Below, piece by piece: positions 1-8,220 of a stretch of DNA of 10,853 nucleotides. Both the position numbers and the translations under genes were made by a program. The notes beneath the pieces are model-generated. The model did not search any database, was not told where the DNA came from, and saw only the letters and a program-made list of their open reading frames with translations. The stretch is from NCBI GenBank assembly GCA_017442025.1, contig JAFSBD010000084.1, positions 1-10,853 of the forward strand, read 5' to 3'. This DNA comes from Clostridia bacterium. GTDB lineage: Bacteria > Bacillota > Clostridia > Oscillospirales > QAKW01. Position 1 is the first letter of the stretch, and each line of letters starts with the position of its first letter.

Positions 1-270
1 GATCAGCGATAACAGGCCCAAACCGCCCAAGACGCTGAAAAACACCCGCTTATACCATACCAGCAGGATCATTAATCCAAAAGCGACCGCACCGATCAAA
101 ACAATAAGCGCGGCGGGGATATTCATATCCAAAGCGGTTGTATTGCAAAAGAGGTAGCTCAGCAGGCCCGCAAAAAGGAGCAACATCTCCATAAAAATGC
201 CGAACTTGCGGTTCTTTTTATCGATCGTAACGCGGGGGTAGACGGGGATGGGCTTCACTTTGTTTTTCAT
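1..270 (-). CDS. Membrane protein, N-terminal part; probable TgpA/YebA-like transglutaminase-domain protein
   Basis: Only the first 90 codons lie in the window; the frame stays open to the left edge. This short ORF was read directly from the reverse strand. The ATG at 270 starts one base after the TGA of the DUF58 gene and is preceded by a strong GGGGGAGGA ribosome binding site inside the end of that gene, so the two are translationally linked. The protein begins with about 23 polar and basic residues (MKNKVKPIPVYPR...). Three hydrophobic stretches follow, near residues 24-42, 50-72 and 75-90. This fits the multi-helix N-terminus of the membrane-bound transglutaminase-like proteins that follow moxR and DUF58 genes, such as B. 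subtilis YebA after YeaC-YeaD. The catalytic domain would lie outside the window, so the family name comes from gene order. The membrane start is what can be seen. Confidence 0.72.
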   Translation of the reverse strand, partial: MKNKVKPIPVYPRVTIDKKNRKFGIFMEMLLLFAGLLSYLFCNTTALDMNIPAALIVLIGAVAFGLMILLVWYKRVFFSVLGGLGLLSLI

Positions 271-271
271 C

Positions 272-1435
272 TCAATCCTCCCCCTTTTCCAGGTCGCTCA
301 GCGCGAGCACCTTCATATTCTCATGGCGCACCCTCTCTTCTTCGGGGCGAACAACAATAAATTCCCGCTCGCAGTTGATGCCCCGCAGATAGGTTTCCAT
401 GCAGTTTTTCAGATCATCGGAGGGCATGGAGGTAACAACATAAAGCGCGCCGCCCTGCAGAACCGATAGATCCAGCTCATGCAATGCCTGCTCGATCCGC
501 CCCGAATCCTTCATGGGGTTCATGAAAAGCTGATCCGCCGCCACCATCTGCTCTTCAACGGTGGAAACCGTTTGCTGATAGAGGGGACTTTCATAGGTGG
601 GATAAGCAAGGGTCAACCGAACCCCTTTTTCAGCGAGCATCCGGCTGAGCTCCAGCCCGATCTCCACAACACAGTCGGTCAACCGAAGATTCATCAGCCG
701 ATCCTCCTCATAGGGGAAAAGGTCGGTGATCACCATAATATTATCGCAGGAATTCTCCCAATAGGTCTTAACGATCAGCTTGGAAAGGCGGGAAGATAGC
801 TTCCAATGCACCCGACGCAAGGTATCCGTTTCGTTGAATTCGCGGATGCCGGAAGGATCACCCGTCTGGGTTTCGCGGCCACCGGAGGTAAGGGTATTTT
901 CCTGCTCCTGGCGGTTGGCATGGACCGGCAGGTTCAGATCATCCAGATCCCGCGGGGTAATGGTAACCAGATTACTGCTGTTGAGGCGCTTTTTAATGGA
1001 AAAGATCCCCAAAAAGTCGCTGAAAACAACCGCATCGATCCCCACCTTATAAAGGCCGCGCACCTTGAATTTCACAGGGATCTCCAGGGTCGTCTTCCCG
1101 AAGGCGCGGTAATGCACCTTTGCGCAACCGGGGGTTGTTGCATCCCCGTCGGCATTATTCACCGTAACAAAAAACTTCATCACCGGCAGCATCAACGGGG
1201 TCTTGCTTTTAATAACAACCTTTAAGTAAAATTCCTTCATCCGCGCCTCGCGGGTGGGAAAGGGCAGAACCTCGATCTTGACCAATGCCAGGCTCAGCAG
1301 CAGGCAGAGCAGCGATACCACCGGGATCAGGATCACCACCGCCAGCGTAAAGAGCGAGATGGAATCATAAAGCGCCTGAGATAAGATAAACGCCGTGATC
1401 AGCAACGCAATATAAATCAAGCGTGATAACAACAT
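272..1435 (-). CDS. DUF58 domain membrane protein (YeaD-like)
   Basis: This 387-residue protein has two N-terminal transmembrane helices (about residues 3-20 and 28-52) and then a soluble domain. The DUF58 signature is clear at 196-216: GIREF, then D204, then RRVHWKLSSR, the usual R-E-[FY]...D..R.[IV].W...[SA].R pattern. A vWA-like core follows (VITDLF near 235-240). The exact biochemical role of DUF58 proteins is not settled. They are encoded next to MoxR AAA+ ATPases and are thought to be partners or clients in envelope assembly or stress functions. The gene begins 22 bases after the moxR stop and ends one base before the next start, so it is the middle gene of a three-gene operon. Its ribosome site is modest (AGGGA about 11 bases upstream of the ATG), which leaves some doubt about the start. 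A start here keeps the first membrane helix. Confidence 0.9.
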   Translation of the reverse strand: MLLSRLIYIALLITAFILSQALYDSISLFTLAVVILIPVVSLLCLLLSLALVKIEVLPFPTREARMKEFYLKVVIKSKTPLMLPVMKFFVTVNNADGDATTPGCAKVHYRAFGKTTLEIPVKFKVRGLYKVGIDAVVFSDFLGIFSIKKRLNSSNLVTITPRDLDDLNLPVHANRQEQENTLTSGGRETQTGDPSGIREFNETDTLRRVHWKLSSRLSKLIVKTYWENSCDNIMVITDLFPYEEDRLMNLRLTDCVVEIGLELSRMLAEKGVRLTLAYPTYESPLYQQTVSTVEEQMVAADQLFMNPMKDSGRIEQALHELDLSVLQGGALYVVTSMPSDDLKNCMETYLRGINCEREFIVVRPEEERVRHENMKVLALSDLEKGED

Positions 1436-1457
1436 CGAATTTTAATCCCTTACTTTC

Positions 1458-2405
1458 TTATTTAACAATAGGGGCTTTCACCGCATCCTTGATGGCCGCC
1501 AACAGCTGAGAAGCGGTAAGCCGCTCGATCTTAGCTTCGGGGGCCAGCATCAGGCGGTGGGCAACGATCGCCTCATACATATCGCTGACATCGCGGGGGA
1601 TCACGTAATTACGCCCATCCAGCAACGCGGCGGCGCAGGCGGCGCGCATCAGCGAAAGGGATGCACGGGGGGAGGCAGCCAGAGCGATCAGACCATGGGT
1701 ACGGGTGGCGCAGACCAACTCAACGATATACTGCTGCACCGCTTCATCCACATGCACCTGCTCCACTTCCTTCTGCAGAGCAACCACCTCTTCCGCGGTG
1801 GTAACGGGAACCACCACATCTAAGGGATTGGCACCATGGCGATCGGCAACGATGCGCATCTCCTGATCAACGGAGGGGTAGCCCATAGAGGTCTTCATCA
1901 TAAAACGGTCCAACTGCGCTTCGGGCAGAGGATAAGTCCCAACATAACCCAGCGGGTTCTGGGTTGCAACGACCATAAAGGGTTCGGGCAGTTTATAGGT
2001 AACACCGTCCACCGTTACCTGACGCTCTTCCATTACTTCCAGCAAGGCAGACTGCGTCTTGGGGGAAGTACGGTTGATCTCATCGGCGATCAAAATATTG
2101 GTCATGCAAACGCCGGGCTTATAAACAAACTCCCCGGTCTTATGATCGGGGGCGGTAAAGCCCGAAATATCGGTAGCCATAACATCAGGAGTGAACTGCA
2201 CACGCTTGGCATCCAGGCCGGTGGCTTTGGCCATGGCGGAGGCCGCAGTGGTCTTGCCCACGCCGGGGATATCCTCGATCAGGATATGGCCCTTGGAAAG
2301 AAGGGAGATCAACAGTAAGCGCAACTGCTCATCCTTTCCGACAATTACCTTTTTCATTTCATCGATAATACGATTGCAAATTTCTTTATGGTTCATCTCA
2401 GACAT
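1458..2405 (-). CDS. MoxR-family AAA+ ATPase (YeaC-like)
   Basis: This 315-residue AAA+ ATPase has the MoxR motif set in order. The Walker A is IPGVGKTT at 46-53, with K51 binding the ATP phosphates. The Walker B is LIADE at 105-109 (D108, E109). Sensor 1 is ATQN at 147-150, the arginine-finger region is EAQLDRF at 162-168, and a sensor-2 region SPRASLSLMRA lies in the C-terminal lid. Length matches the family. MoxR proteins use ATP to remodel or activate partner proteins, often vWA or DUF58 proteins encoded beside them, and the next gene is a DUF58 protein. The start is well supported: AAGGAGAAGGAAGT lies just before the ATG. It is the first gene of the leftward operon, about 36 bases from the predicted transcription start. 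Confidence 0.95.
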   Translation of the reverse strand: MSEMNHKEICNRIIDEMKKVIVGKDEQLRLLLISLLSKGHILIEDIPGVGKTTAASAMAKATGLDAKRVQFTPDVMATDISGFTAPDHKTGEFVYKPGVCMTNILIADEINRTSPKTQSALLEVMEERQVTVDGVTYKLPEPFMVVATQNPLGYVGTYPLPEAQLDRFMMKTSMGYPSVDQEMRIVADRHGANPLDVVVPVTTAEEVVALQKEVEQVHVDEAVQQYIVELVCATRTHGLIALAASPRASLSLMRAACAAALLDGRNYVIPRDVSDMYEAIVAHRLMLAPEAKIERLTASQLLAAIKDAVKAPIVK

Positions 2406-2447
2406 TACTTCCTTCTCCTTATATTAAAATAAAATAATACACGATAA

Positions 2448-2476
2448 AGTATAAAGCATTTTCATCTATAATGCAA
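2448..2476 (-). promoter_or_regulatory. Candidate sigma-A promoter for the moxR operon
   Basis: On the minus strand, TTGCAT (2471-2476) and TATACT (2448-2453) are separated by 17 bases. The -10 is good and the -35 matches consensus only in its TTG. The predicted start, near 2441, gives a leader of about 36 bases with the moxR ribosome site at its end. The flanking DNA is AT-rich, so other weak -10 boxes cannot be excluded. Confidence 0.45.
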
Positions 2477-2517
2477 TAAAAAAAACATTTTTTCAGAATA
2501 AAACACAGATAGTTATC

Positions 2518-2545
2518 TTGACAAAAACCTGTTTTTAATTATAAT
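2518..2545 (+). promoter_or_regulatory. Strong sigma-A promoter for the MarR-ABC exporter operon
   Basis: A perfect TTGACA (2518-2523) and a perfect TATAAT (2540-2545) are separated by 16 bases. The expected transcription start is near 2552, directly at the left edge of the palindrome TTAGTTAACTAA and about 18 bases before the GTG at 2570. A consensus promoter this close to a palindrome suggests an intrinsically strong promoter that is kept off by a repressor. Confidence 0.85.
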
Positions 2546-2563
2546 AGTTAATTAGTTAACTAA
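2545..2563. promoter_or_regulatory. Probable MarR operator: palindrome overlapping the transcription start
   Basis: TTAGTTAACTAA at 2552-2563 is a perfect 12-base palindrome. The heptamer TAGTTAA occurs at 2545-2551 and again at 2553-2559, so half-sites are reiterated with an 8-base step. The sites cover the last base of the -10 box and the predicted +1. MarR dimers typically bind AT-rich palindromes of this size in their own promoters and block polymerase. Autorepression by the adjacent MarR protein is therefore the simplest reading, but it is inferred from position. Confidence 0.65.
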
Positions 2564-2569
2564 ATTAAA

Positions 2570-3031
2570 GTGAGGGATCCGTTTTTGAAAAAAAGATGCA
2601 TTGAAAATGCGCCGCCTTCCATGCTGATCAACGAGCTTTCCAAACTCTTCAACGATCGGATGCGGCAACGCACCGAGGCCATGGGCATGGCCGAGGGCTG
2701 GCGCAGGATTTTATTTCATTTAAAGCATAACGAACACCTGACCCAATTGGAATTGGTGAAGAAAACCCACCTTTCCGCCCCGGCTGTCAGCGTCAATCTG
2801 CAGAAGATGGAGGCGGCGGGGCTGGTGAGTCGGGAAAACGACCCCGAGGACCAGCGCGCCATCCTGGTGCGGCTGACAGAGCAGGGCCATGAGGCCGACC
2901 GCAAGGTGATCGGTGCCATTCGCCAAACGGAGCAGGAGATGCTCGCGGGAATCACCCCCGAGGAGTTGGAGCAGATCCGCCCCATCCTCTTAAAAATGAT
3001 CCGCAATTTCACCGAGGAGGGAATGGAATGA
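2570..3031 (+). CDS. MarR-family transcriptional repressor
   Basis: This protein has up to 153 residues and a central winged helix-turn-helix. From the GTG start, LTQLELVKKTHLS at 57-69 leads into the recognition helix APAVSVNLQKMEAAGL at 70-85. The wing follows with the MarR hallmark D-x-x-D-Q-R (DPEDQR, 91-96). Helices on both sides would form the dimer interface. It would repress the two downstream exporter genes and itself and release DNA on binding a toxic ligand; that ligand is not predictable. The start is uncertain: GTG 2570 has no ribosome site upstream, whereas TTG 2585 in the same frame sits 9 bases after GAGG (2572-2575), which would give 148 residues. The stop overlaps the next ATG as ATGA, so the first exporter gene is translationally coupled. 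Confidence 0.92.
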   Translation: MRDPFLKKRCIENAPPSMLINELSKLFNDRMRQRTEAMGMAEGWRRILFHLKHNEHLTQLELVKKTHLSAPAVSVNLQKMEAAGLVSRENDPEDQRAILVRLTEQGHEADRKVIGAIRQTEQEMLAGITPEELEQIRPILLKMIRNFTEEGME

Positions 3032-4752
3032 AACTGTTCAAATACTTAAAGCCCTATTGGTTTTGGGCGATTTTAAGCCCTCTTTCCATGATCGGCGAGG
3101 TTTTGGCCGATCTTTGGCTACCCAAGCTGATGAGCCTGATGATCAACGAGGGTGTTTTAAAGCAAAACCAGGAGATTTTAGTGGCGATTGGCCTAAGGAT
3201 GCTGTTGATCGTTCTATTGGGCGGTCTTTCGGGCTCCCTTTGCTCAGTCTTTGCAAGCCTGGCTTCCCAGAATTTTGCCTGCGATCTCCGCAAGGATGTT
3301 TTTAAGCGGGCGATGGGACTCTCCTTCCAACAGACCGATAAATTCACCACCGGCTCCCTCATCACCCGCTTGACCAATGATATTACCCAGATGCAACATT
3401 TTGTGGAACAATGCATTCGGATGTTCATCCGCAGCGGGCTGATGTTTTTGGGCGGGATCATTATGATGCTCTCCTTAGAATCCCGCTTCGGCCTGATTTT
3501 GCTTTGCTCTCTCCCCCTTCAGCTTTTGCTGATGGCGTTGGTATTAAAGGCGGCCAATCCCCTTTATGCCAAGGTGCAAAAACGGCTGGATGCAGTCAAT
3601 AACGTGATGCAGGAGAATGTGAACGGTGCGCGGATGGTCAAGGCCTACGTGCAGGAAGAGCGAGAGGTCGCGCGGTTCAACGAGGCCAACGACAACCTGA
3701 CCGATACCAACCTGCGGGTAGCCTTTATCATTGCCCGCCTCTCCCCTGTTCTATCCATCATTATGAACTGCTCGGTAGTAGCCATCCTTTATCTGGGCGG
3801 TCTGCAGACCATGGCAGGAGCAATGGAGGTGGGCACCATTATGGCGGCCATCGACTATAATACCCGCATCCTTCATTCGGTGATGATGGTGAGCATGATG
3901 TTCCAATCCATCGCCCGCGGCCGCGCCAGTGCCAAGCGGCTTTCGGAGGTTTTGGAGACCGAGCCCGCCATTAAAGGCGGCGATTATGCTCCCAAAACCT
4001 TAGGTGCCATCACCTTTGAGCAGGTAGGCTTCCATTACCCCGGCTTTGAAGGGCGCACCGTTTTGAAGGATCTAAACCTCACCGTAAACCCCGGCGAGAA
4101 TATTGCCATCCTGGGCGCAACAGGCGCGGGAAAATCCTCGCTGATCCATTTAATTACCCGCTTTTATGACACCACCGAAGGGCAGATCACCATCGGCGGG
4201 AAACCCATCCAAGACTTTGATCTGACCGCATTGCGGGATAAGATCGCCGTTGTTTTGCAAAAGAGCGAGCTTTTCAGCGGGAGCGTTGCCGAAAACATCC
4301 GCTGGGGCAATCCCGACGCCACCGAGGAGGAGATCCGCCGCGCGGCAGAGATCGCCCAGGCAGCGGAATTCATCGAAAAAATGCCCGATGGCTATGATTC
4401 GGTCATTGCCGAAAAGGGCGCATCCCTTTCGGGCGGGCAAAAGCAACGGTTATCCATCGCCCGCGCGCTGGTACGCAAGCCGGAGCTGCTGATCTTCGAC
4501 GACAGTACCTCCGCCCTGGATCTCTCCACCGAAGGCAAGCTGCGCCGCGCCATCCGCCAAGAACTGAAGGGCACCACCCTCATCACCGTTGCCCAGCGGA
4601 TCGCCAGCGTGAAGGATTGCGACCGCATCGCCGTTTTGGAGGACGGCACCCTCTCCGCCATCGGCTCCCATGATGAATTATTAAAAACCAGCCCGGTATA
4701 TCAAGAGATCTACCGTTCCCAGACCAAGGAAGGAGGGATGATCGATGGCTGA
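3028..4752 (+). CDS. ABC exporter half-transporter, degenerate-site subunit (BmrC/TM287-like)
   Basis: This 574-residue half-exporter has a six-helix membrane domain (about residues 12-300) followed by an ATPase domain (about 325-574). Motifs seen are A-loop Y337, Walker A GATGAGKS at 363-370, Q-loop Q411, signature LSGGQ at 467-471, Walker B LLIFDD at 487-492, D-loop SALD and AQR at 522-524. Two catalytic positions are altered: the glutamate after Walker B is aspartate (D492), and the switch histidine is glutamine (Q523). This is the known pattern of the non-hydrolysing subunit in heterodimeric exporters such as BmrCD, TM287/288 and LmrCD. Its intact LSGGQ would complete the active site on the partner. 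It overlaps marR by 4 bases and the second ABC gene by 8 bases. The likely role is efflux of drugs or other amphipathic compounds at the cytoplasmic membrane. The substrate is unknown. Confidence 0.95.
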   Translation: MKLFKYLKPYWFWAILSPLSMIGEVLADLWLPKLMSLMINEGVLKQNQEILVAIGLRMLLIVLLGGLSGSLCSVFASLASQNFACDLRKDVFKRAMGLSFQQTDKFTTGSLITRLTNDITQMQHFVEQCIRMFIRSGLMFLGGIIMMLSLESRFGLILLCSLPLQLLLMALVLKAANPLYAKVQKRLDAVNNVMQENVNGARMVKAYVQEEREVARFNEANDNLTDTNLRVAFIIARLSPVLSIIMNCSVVAILYLGGLQTMAGAMEVGTIMAAIDYNTRILHSVMMVSMMFQSIARGRASAKRLSEVLETEPAIKGGDYAPKTLGAITFEQVGFHYPGFEGRTVLKDLNLTVNPGENIAILGATGAGKSSLIHLITRFYDTTEGQITIGGKPIQDFDLTALRDKIAVVLQKSELFSGSVAENIRWGNPDATEEEIRRAAEIAQAAEFIEKMPDGYDSVIAEKGASLSGGQKQRLSIARALVRKPELLIFDDSTSALDLSTEGKLRRAIRQELKGTTLITVAQRIASVKDCDRIAVLEDGTLSAIGSHDELLKTSPVYQEIYRSQTKEGGMIDG

Positions 4753-6574
4753 GCAAAAGCCCAACGCCATGCAGGCCATGCGTCCCGGACGGCGCGGGCC
4801 GATGATGCAGGTGGAAAAGCCTAAAAACATGAAGGCCACCCTCAAAAAACTGATCGGCTATATCGGCCGTAACCGCCGCAATTTCTTCACCCTTTTAGGC
4901 GTTACCCTCTCCATCACCGCCGCCAATCTTTTGGCGCCCGCCCTCCAGCAACGGGCGATCGACGCCATTGAAGCCAGCCTGCCCCAAAAGCTTCTTTTGA
5001 TGCTGGGGCTGATGGTTCTGACCTATCTGATGAACGCAGGGCTGACCTATCTGCAGGGCATCTTTTCGGCCAAATTAGCCCAGGGCACGGTGCGAACCAT
5101 GCGCAAGGATCTTTTTGCACGCCTGGTGCGCCTGCCTATCCGCTATACCGATACCCATAACCATGGCGACATTATGAGCCGTATGACCAATGATGTGGAG
5201 AATATCTCCAATTCGGTCTCTACCTCCATCGCCTCTCTCTGCTCCAGCGTTTTGATGGTCAGCGGGTGCTTTATCATTATGATCTGCTACTCTCCCCTGC
5301 TGGCTCTGGTCAGCACCCTCACCATCGGGCTGACCCTGCTGGCATCCACCTTTATCACCAAGTTTATGCGCAAATTCTTTGTTCGCCAGCAGCGCATCTT
5401 AGGCGCAGTCAACGGCCAGGTGGAGGAGATGGTCTCGGGTTACCGCACGGTTATGGCCTATAATCGCCAGGAACGGGCGGTGGATACCTTCAACCATACC
5501 AGCGACCAACTGAAAAAGACCGCTATCTACGCCAATATTTTCGGCGGTTTTATGGGGCCGGTGATGAACTTTATCTCCAATGTAGGCTTCTTGTTGATCG
5601 CCATCATCGGCGGGTATCTGGCCAGCCTGCCCCAGGATCACCTATTATATATCACCGTTGGCACCATTCAGGCCTTTATCCTTTATTCCAAGCAGTTTTC
5701 CCGCCCCATCAACGAGATCGCCAACCAATATGCCGCCATCCAAACCGCCATTGCAGGCGCGGAGCGGATCTTTGAAGTGATGGATAGCCCCATCGAGGAT
5801 GAAGGCGGCAACGCCCCCTACAATCCCAAAACGGTGAAGGGTGCGCTCTCCTTCCAAGATGTTCATTTCGCCTATGAACCGAAAAAGCCGGTATTGCAAG
5901 GCTTTAATCTGGAGGTTGAGGCGGGGCAAAAGATCGCCATAGTCGGCGCAACGGGCTCGGGCAAAACAACGGTGGTAAACCTGCTGACCCGCTTCTACGA
6001 CATTGATCGGGGCAGTATCACCATCGACGGTACCCCCTTGACCGCCATCCCCCGCGGCAAGCTGCGGGAATCCTTGGCCATCGTTTTGCAGGATACCGTT
6101 CTTTTCTCCGATACCATCGCCCGCAATATCAGCTACAGCAAGCCCGATGCCACCATGGAAGAGATCGAAGCGGCGGCCAAGGCCACCGGCGCCGATAAGT
6201 TCATCCGCAAGCTGAAGGATGGCTATGATACCCTGCTGACCGAAGGAGGAAGCAATCTTTCCCAAGGCCAGCGGCAGTTGCTCAATATTGCGCGGGCGGT
6301 TTTGGCCGACCCCAGCATTCTGATTTTGGATGAGGCCACCTCCTCGGTGGATACCCGCACCGAAATGCACATCCAATCCGCCATGGTGGCCTTGATGAAA
6401 AACCGCACCAGCCTGATCATCGCCCACCGCCTTTCCACCATTCGGGATGCGGATAAGATCATCGTTATCGACCATGGAAAGGTGGTTGAGGAAGGTGACC
6501 ATGATACCCTGCTATCGCAAAAAGGCACCTACTACAACCTCTATCAATCCCAATTTGCAGGCATTGCAACATAA
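4745..6574 (+). CDS. ABC exporter half-transporter, catalytic subunit (BmrD/TM288-like)
   Basis: This 609-residue half-exporter has about 35 extra basic, Gly/Pro/Met-rich N-terminal residues, usual for this subunit type, and then a six-helix membrane domain (about 40-335). The ATPase domain has A-loop Y377, Walker A GATGSGKT at 401-408, Q-loop Q449, Walker B LILDE at 526-530 with catalytic E530, and switch H561. Its signature motif is LSQGQ (505-509) instead of LSGGQ. Since a signature works against the other subunit's Walker A, this change falls at the same site as the first subunit's D492 and Q523. The pair thus has one degenerate and one competent ATP site. The ATG lies 8 bases after GGAGG and overlaps the end of the preceding gene by 8 bases, indicating coupled synthesis of a 1:1 heterodimer. 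Confidence 0.95.
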   Translation: MAEQKPNAMQAMRPGRRGPMMQVEKPKNMKATLKKLIGYIGRNRRNFFTLLGVTLSITAANLLAPALQQRAIDAIEASLPQKLLLMLGLMVLTYLMNAGLTYLQGIFSAKLAQGTVRTMRKDLFARLVRLPIRYTDTHNHGDIMSRMTNDVENISNSVSTSIASLCSSVLMVSGCFIIMICYSPLLALVSTLTIGLTLLASTFITKFMRKFFVRQQRILGAVNGQVEEMVSGYRTVMAYNRQERAVDTFNHTSDQLKKTAIYANIFGGFMGPVMNFISNVGFLLIAIIGGYLASLPQDHLLYITVGTIQAFILYSKQFSRPINEIANQYAAIQTAIAGAERIFEVMDSPIEDEGGNAPYNPKTVKGALSFQDVHFAYEPKKPVLQGFNLEVEAGQKIAIVGATGSGKTTVVNLLTRFYDIDRGSITIDGTPLTAIPRGKLRESLAIVLQDTVLFSDTIARNISYSKPDATMEEIEAAAKATGADKFIRKLKDGYDTLLTEGGSNLSQGQRQLLNIARAVLADPSILILDEATSSVDTRTEMHIQSAMVALMKNRTSLIIAHRLSTIRDADKIIVIDHGKVVEEGDHDTLLSQKGTYYNLYQSQFAGIAT

Positions 6575-6579
6575 TAAAC

Positions 6580-6612
6580 AGCCCTCGCGCTGATGCGCGA
6601 GGGCTATTTATT
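6580..6612 (+). terminator. Terminator after the exporter operon
   Basis: AGCCCTCGCGC (6580-6590) pairs perfectly with GCGCGAGGGCT (6595-6605) around a TGAT loop, starting 5 bases after the stop of the second ABC gene. The following ATTTATT is a weak, interrupted T-tract. The very stable 11-base-pair stem and its position still make intrinsic termination likely, separating the exporter operon from thrC. Confidence 0.8.
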
Positions 6613-6623
6613 GAAATTTACAG

Positions 6624-6652
6624 TTGACGAATAATAACAGTTCTTGTAAAAT
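6624..6652 (+). promoter_or_regulatory. Sigma-A promoter of thrC
   Basis: TTGACG (6624-6629) and TAAAAT (6647-6652) are spaced by exactly 17 bases. The predicted start is near 6659, giving a leader of only about 25 bases. There is no room for a T-box, riboswitch or peptide attenuator, so any threonine control would have to act at the promoter. Confidence 0.75.
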
Positions 6653-6684
6653 ATAAGATATATTTATTAACGGAGGCAAAAAGA

Positions 6685-8157
6685 ATGCTTTATCAGAGCA
6701 CCCGCAACAAAAATCTCACCGCCACCGGCCCGGAAGCGATCCTGCAAGGAATCGCGCCCGACGGCGGCCTTTATATGATCCCCGATTTTTCGGCAGTCTC
6801 CCTGGATTGGAAATCCCTTTTAGAACTGGATACCATCCCCATGGCCGCCAAGATCCTGCAGGCCCTTCTCCCCGACTTTACCCCCGAGGAGATGGAAGAG
6901 CTTGCAAAAAAAGCCTACTGCGGCAAATTCGAAAGCGATGATCTGACCCCCCTTGCAAAGGTGGGCGATCGGTATGTTTTGGAGCTGTTCCGCGGGCCGA
7001 CCAGTGCCTTTAAGGACGTGGCCCTTTCCATGCTCCCCCAATTGATGACCGCCTCTCGCGGCAAAACCGGCATGAAGGAAGAGATCGTGATCCTCACCGC
7101 CACCAGCGGTGATACCGGCAAGGCCGCTCTGGAAGGCTTTCATGATGTGGAGGGCATTCGCATCATCGTCTTTTTCCCCAAGGATGGGGTCAGCGCGGTG
7201 CAGAAGGCTCAGATGGTTACCCAAGAGGGCAACAATGTTTTGGTTACCGCCATCAAGGGCAACTTTGACGATGCCCAGACCGGCGTGAAAAAGACCTTTG
7301 CGGCCGCCGCGGCCGATCCTTCCAAACTGAAAGGGATCGAGTTATCCTCCGCCAATTCCATCAACATCGGCCGCCTGGCACCCCAGGTCGTTTATTATTT
7401 CAAAGCCTATGCCGACTTGGTGCGGGAAGGTGCGATCGCCATCGGGGATGAGGTTTCCTATGTTGTTCCCACCGGCAATTTCGGCGATATTCTGGCCGGC
7501 TATTTTGCCAAGAAGCTGGGCCTGCCGGTGAAAAAATTCATCTGCGCCTCCAATGAGAATAAGGTGCTGACCGATTTCTTAAACGAAGGTTTATACGACC
7601 GCAAGCGTCCCTTCTATAAGACTACCTCTCCGTCCATGGATATTTTGGTTTCCAGCAACTTAGAGCGTCTGCTCTTTATGATGAGCGATGGCAACGATGA
7701 GCTGGTAGCAAGCCTGATGAAGCAGCTCAACGAAGAGGGTAGCTATAGAGTACCCGCCGAGATGCTGAATAAGATCCAAAAGGAATTTTCCGCCGGATTC
7801 TGCGGCGATCAGCAAACTGCCGAAACCATCGCCCGCGTCTGGAAAGATTATGGCTATCTGATGGATACCCATACCGCTGTTGCCTGGGCGGTGAGCGAGG
7901 AATATAAAAAGGAAGCCTCGGAGCCGGTGATCGTTCTTTCCACCGCCTCTCCCTTTAAGTTTCCCCATGCTGTTTTGGAAGCCTTGGGCGAAGAGCCTGC
8001 GGCCGATGAATTCGATTGCCTGGACCGGTTATCCGCCCTCAGCGGCCTGCCCATTCCCAAAAACCTGGCCGGATTAAAGACCGCAACGGTGCGGTTCGAT
8101 CACGCTATCGAAAAGGATGCATTGGTCGAATACGTTTTTGAGCAGGCAAATAAATAA
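6685..8157 (+). CDS. thrC: Threonine synthase
   Basis: This 490-residue pyridoxal-phosphate enzyme converts O-phospho-L-homoserine and water to L-threonine and phosphate, the last step of threonine biosynthesis in the cytoplasm. The cofactor lysine is K110 in LFRGPTSAFKD (101-111). TATSGDTGKAA at 138-148 and TGNFGDILAG at 263-272 are the conserved cofactor- and substrate-contact segments, and SSANSINIGR (221-230) is also typical. Length and the N-terminus (YQSTRN...) match the E. coli/yeast-type long form, not the shorter plant-like form. The start is firm: GGAGG lies 8 bases before the ATG. The gene is flanked by its own promoter and terminator, so it appears monocistronic, with no hom or thrB in the window. 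Confidence 0.96.
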   Translation: MLYQSTRNKNLTATGPEAILQGIAPDGGLYMIPDFSAVSLDWKSLLELDTIPMAAKILQALLPDFTPEEMEELAKKAYCGKFESDDLTPLAKVGDRYVLELFRGPTSAFKDVALSMLPQLMTASRGKTGMKEEIVILTATSGDTGKAALEGFHDVEGIRIIVFFPKDGVSAVQKAQMVTQEGNNVLVTAIKGNFDDAQTGVKKTFAAAAADPSKLKGIELSSANSINIGRLAPQVVYYFKAYADLVREGAIAIGDEVSYVVPTGNFGDILAGYFAKKLGLPVKKFICASNENKVLTDFLNEGLYDRKRPFYKTTSPSMDILVSSNLERLLFMMSDGNDELVASLMKQLNEEGSYRVPAEMLNKIQKEFSAGFCGDQQTAETIARVWKDYGYLMDTHTAVAWAVSEEYKKEASEPVIVLSTASPFKFPHAVLEALGEEPAADEFDCLDRLSALSGLPIPKNLAGLKTATVRFDHAIEKDALVEYVFEQANK

Positions 8158-8173
8158 CTTAAATAAGAAATAT

Positions 8174-8215
8174 AACGGAGATTACTTCTTTATGAAGTTT
8201 CTCCGTTTTTCTTTT
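8174..8215 (+). terminator. Intrinsic terminator of thrC
   Basis: AACGGAGA (8174-8181) pairs with TCTCCGTT (8200-8207). An upper stem CTTC/GAAG (8185-8188 with 8194-8197) is capped by TTTAT. The T-run starts within the stem end and continues as TTTTTCTTTT. It begins 16 bases after the thrC stop and has all parts of a Rho-independent terminator. Confidence 0.9.
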
Positions 8216-8220
8216 GGCAA

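Noticed and set aside
5645..6502. A 285-codon open frame on the minus strand inside the second ABC gene
   Set aside because: It is antisense to conserved ATPase motifs, is rich in Gly, Asp and His as expected for a shadow frame, and shows no domain.
6606..6684. T-box, riboswitch or threonine attenuator before thrC
   Set aside because: The predicted leader is only about 25 bases and contains no stem, T-box sequence or leader peptide.
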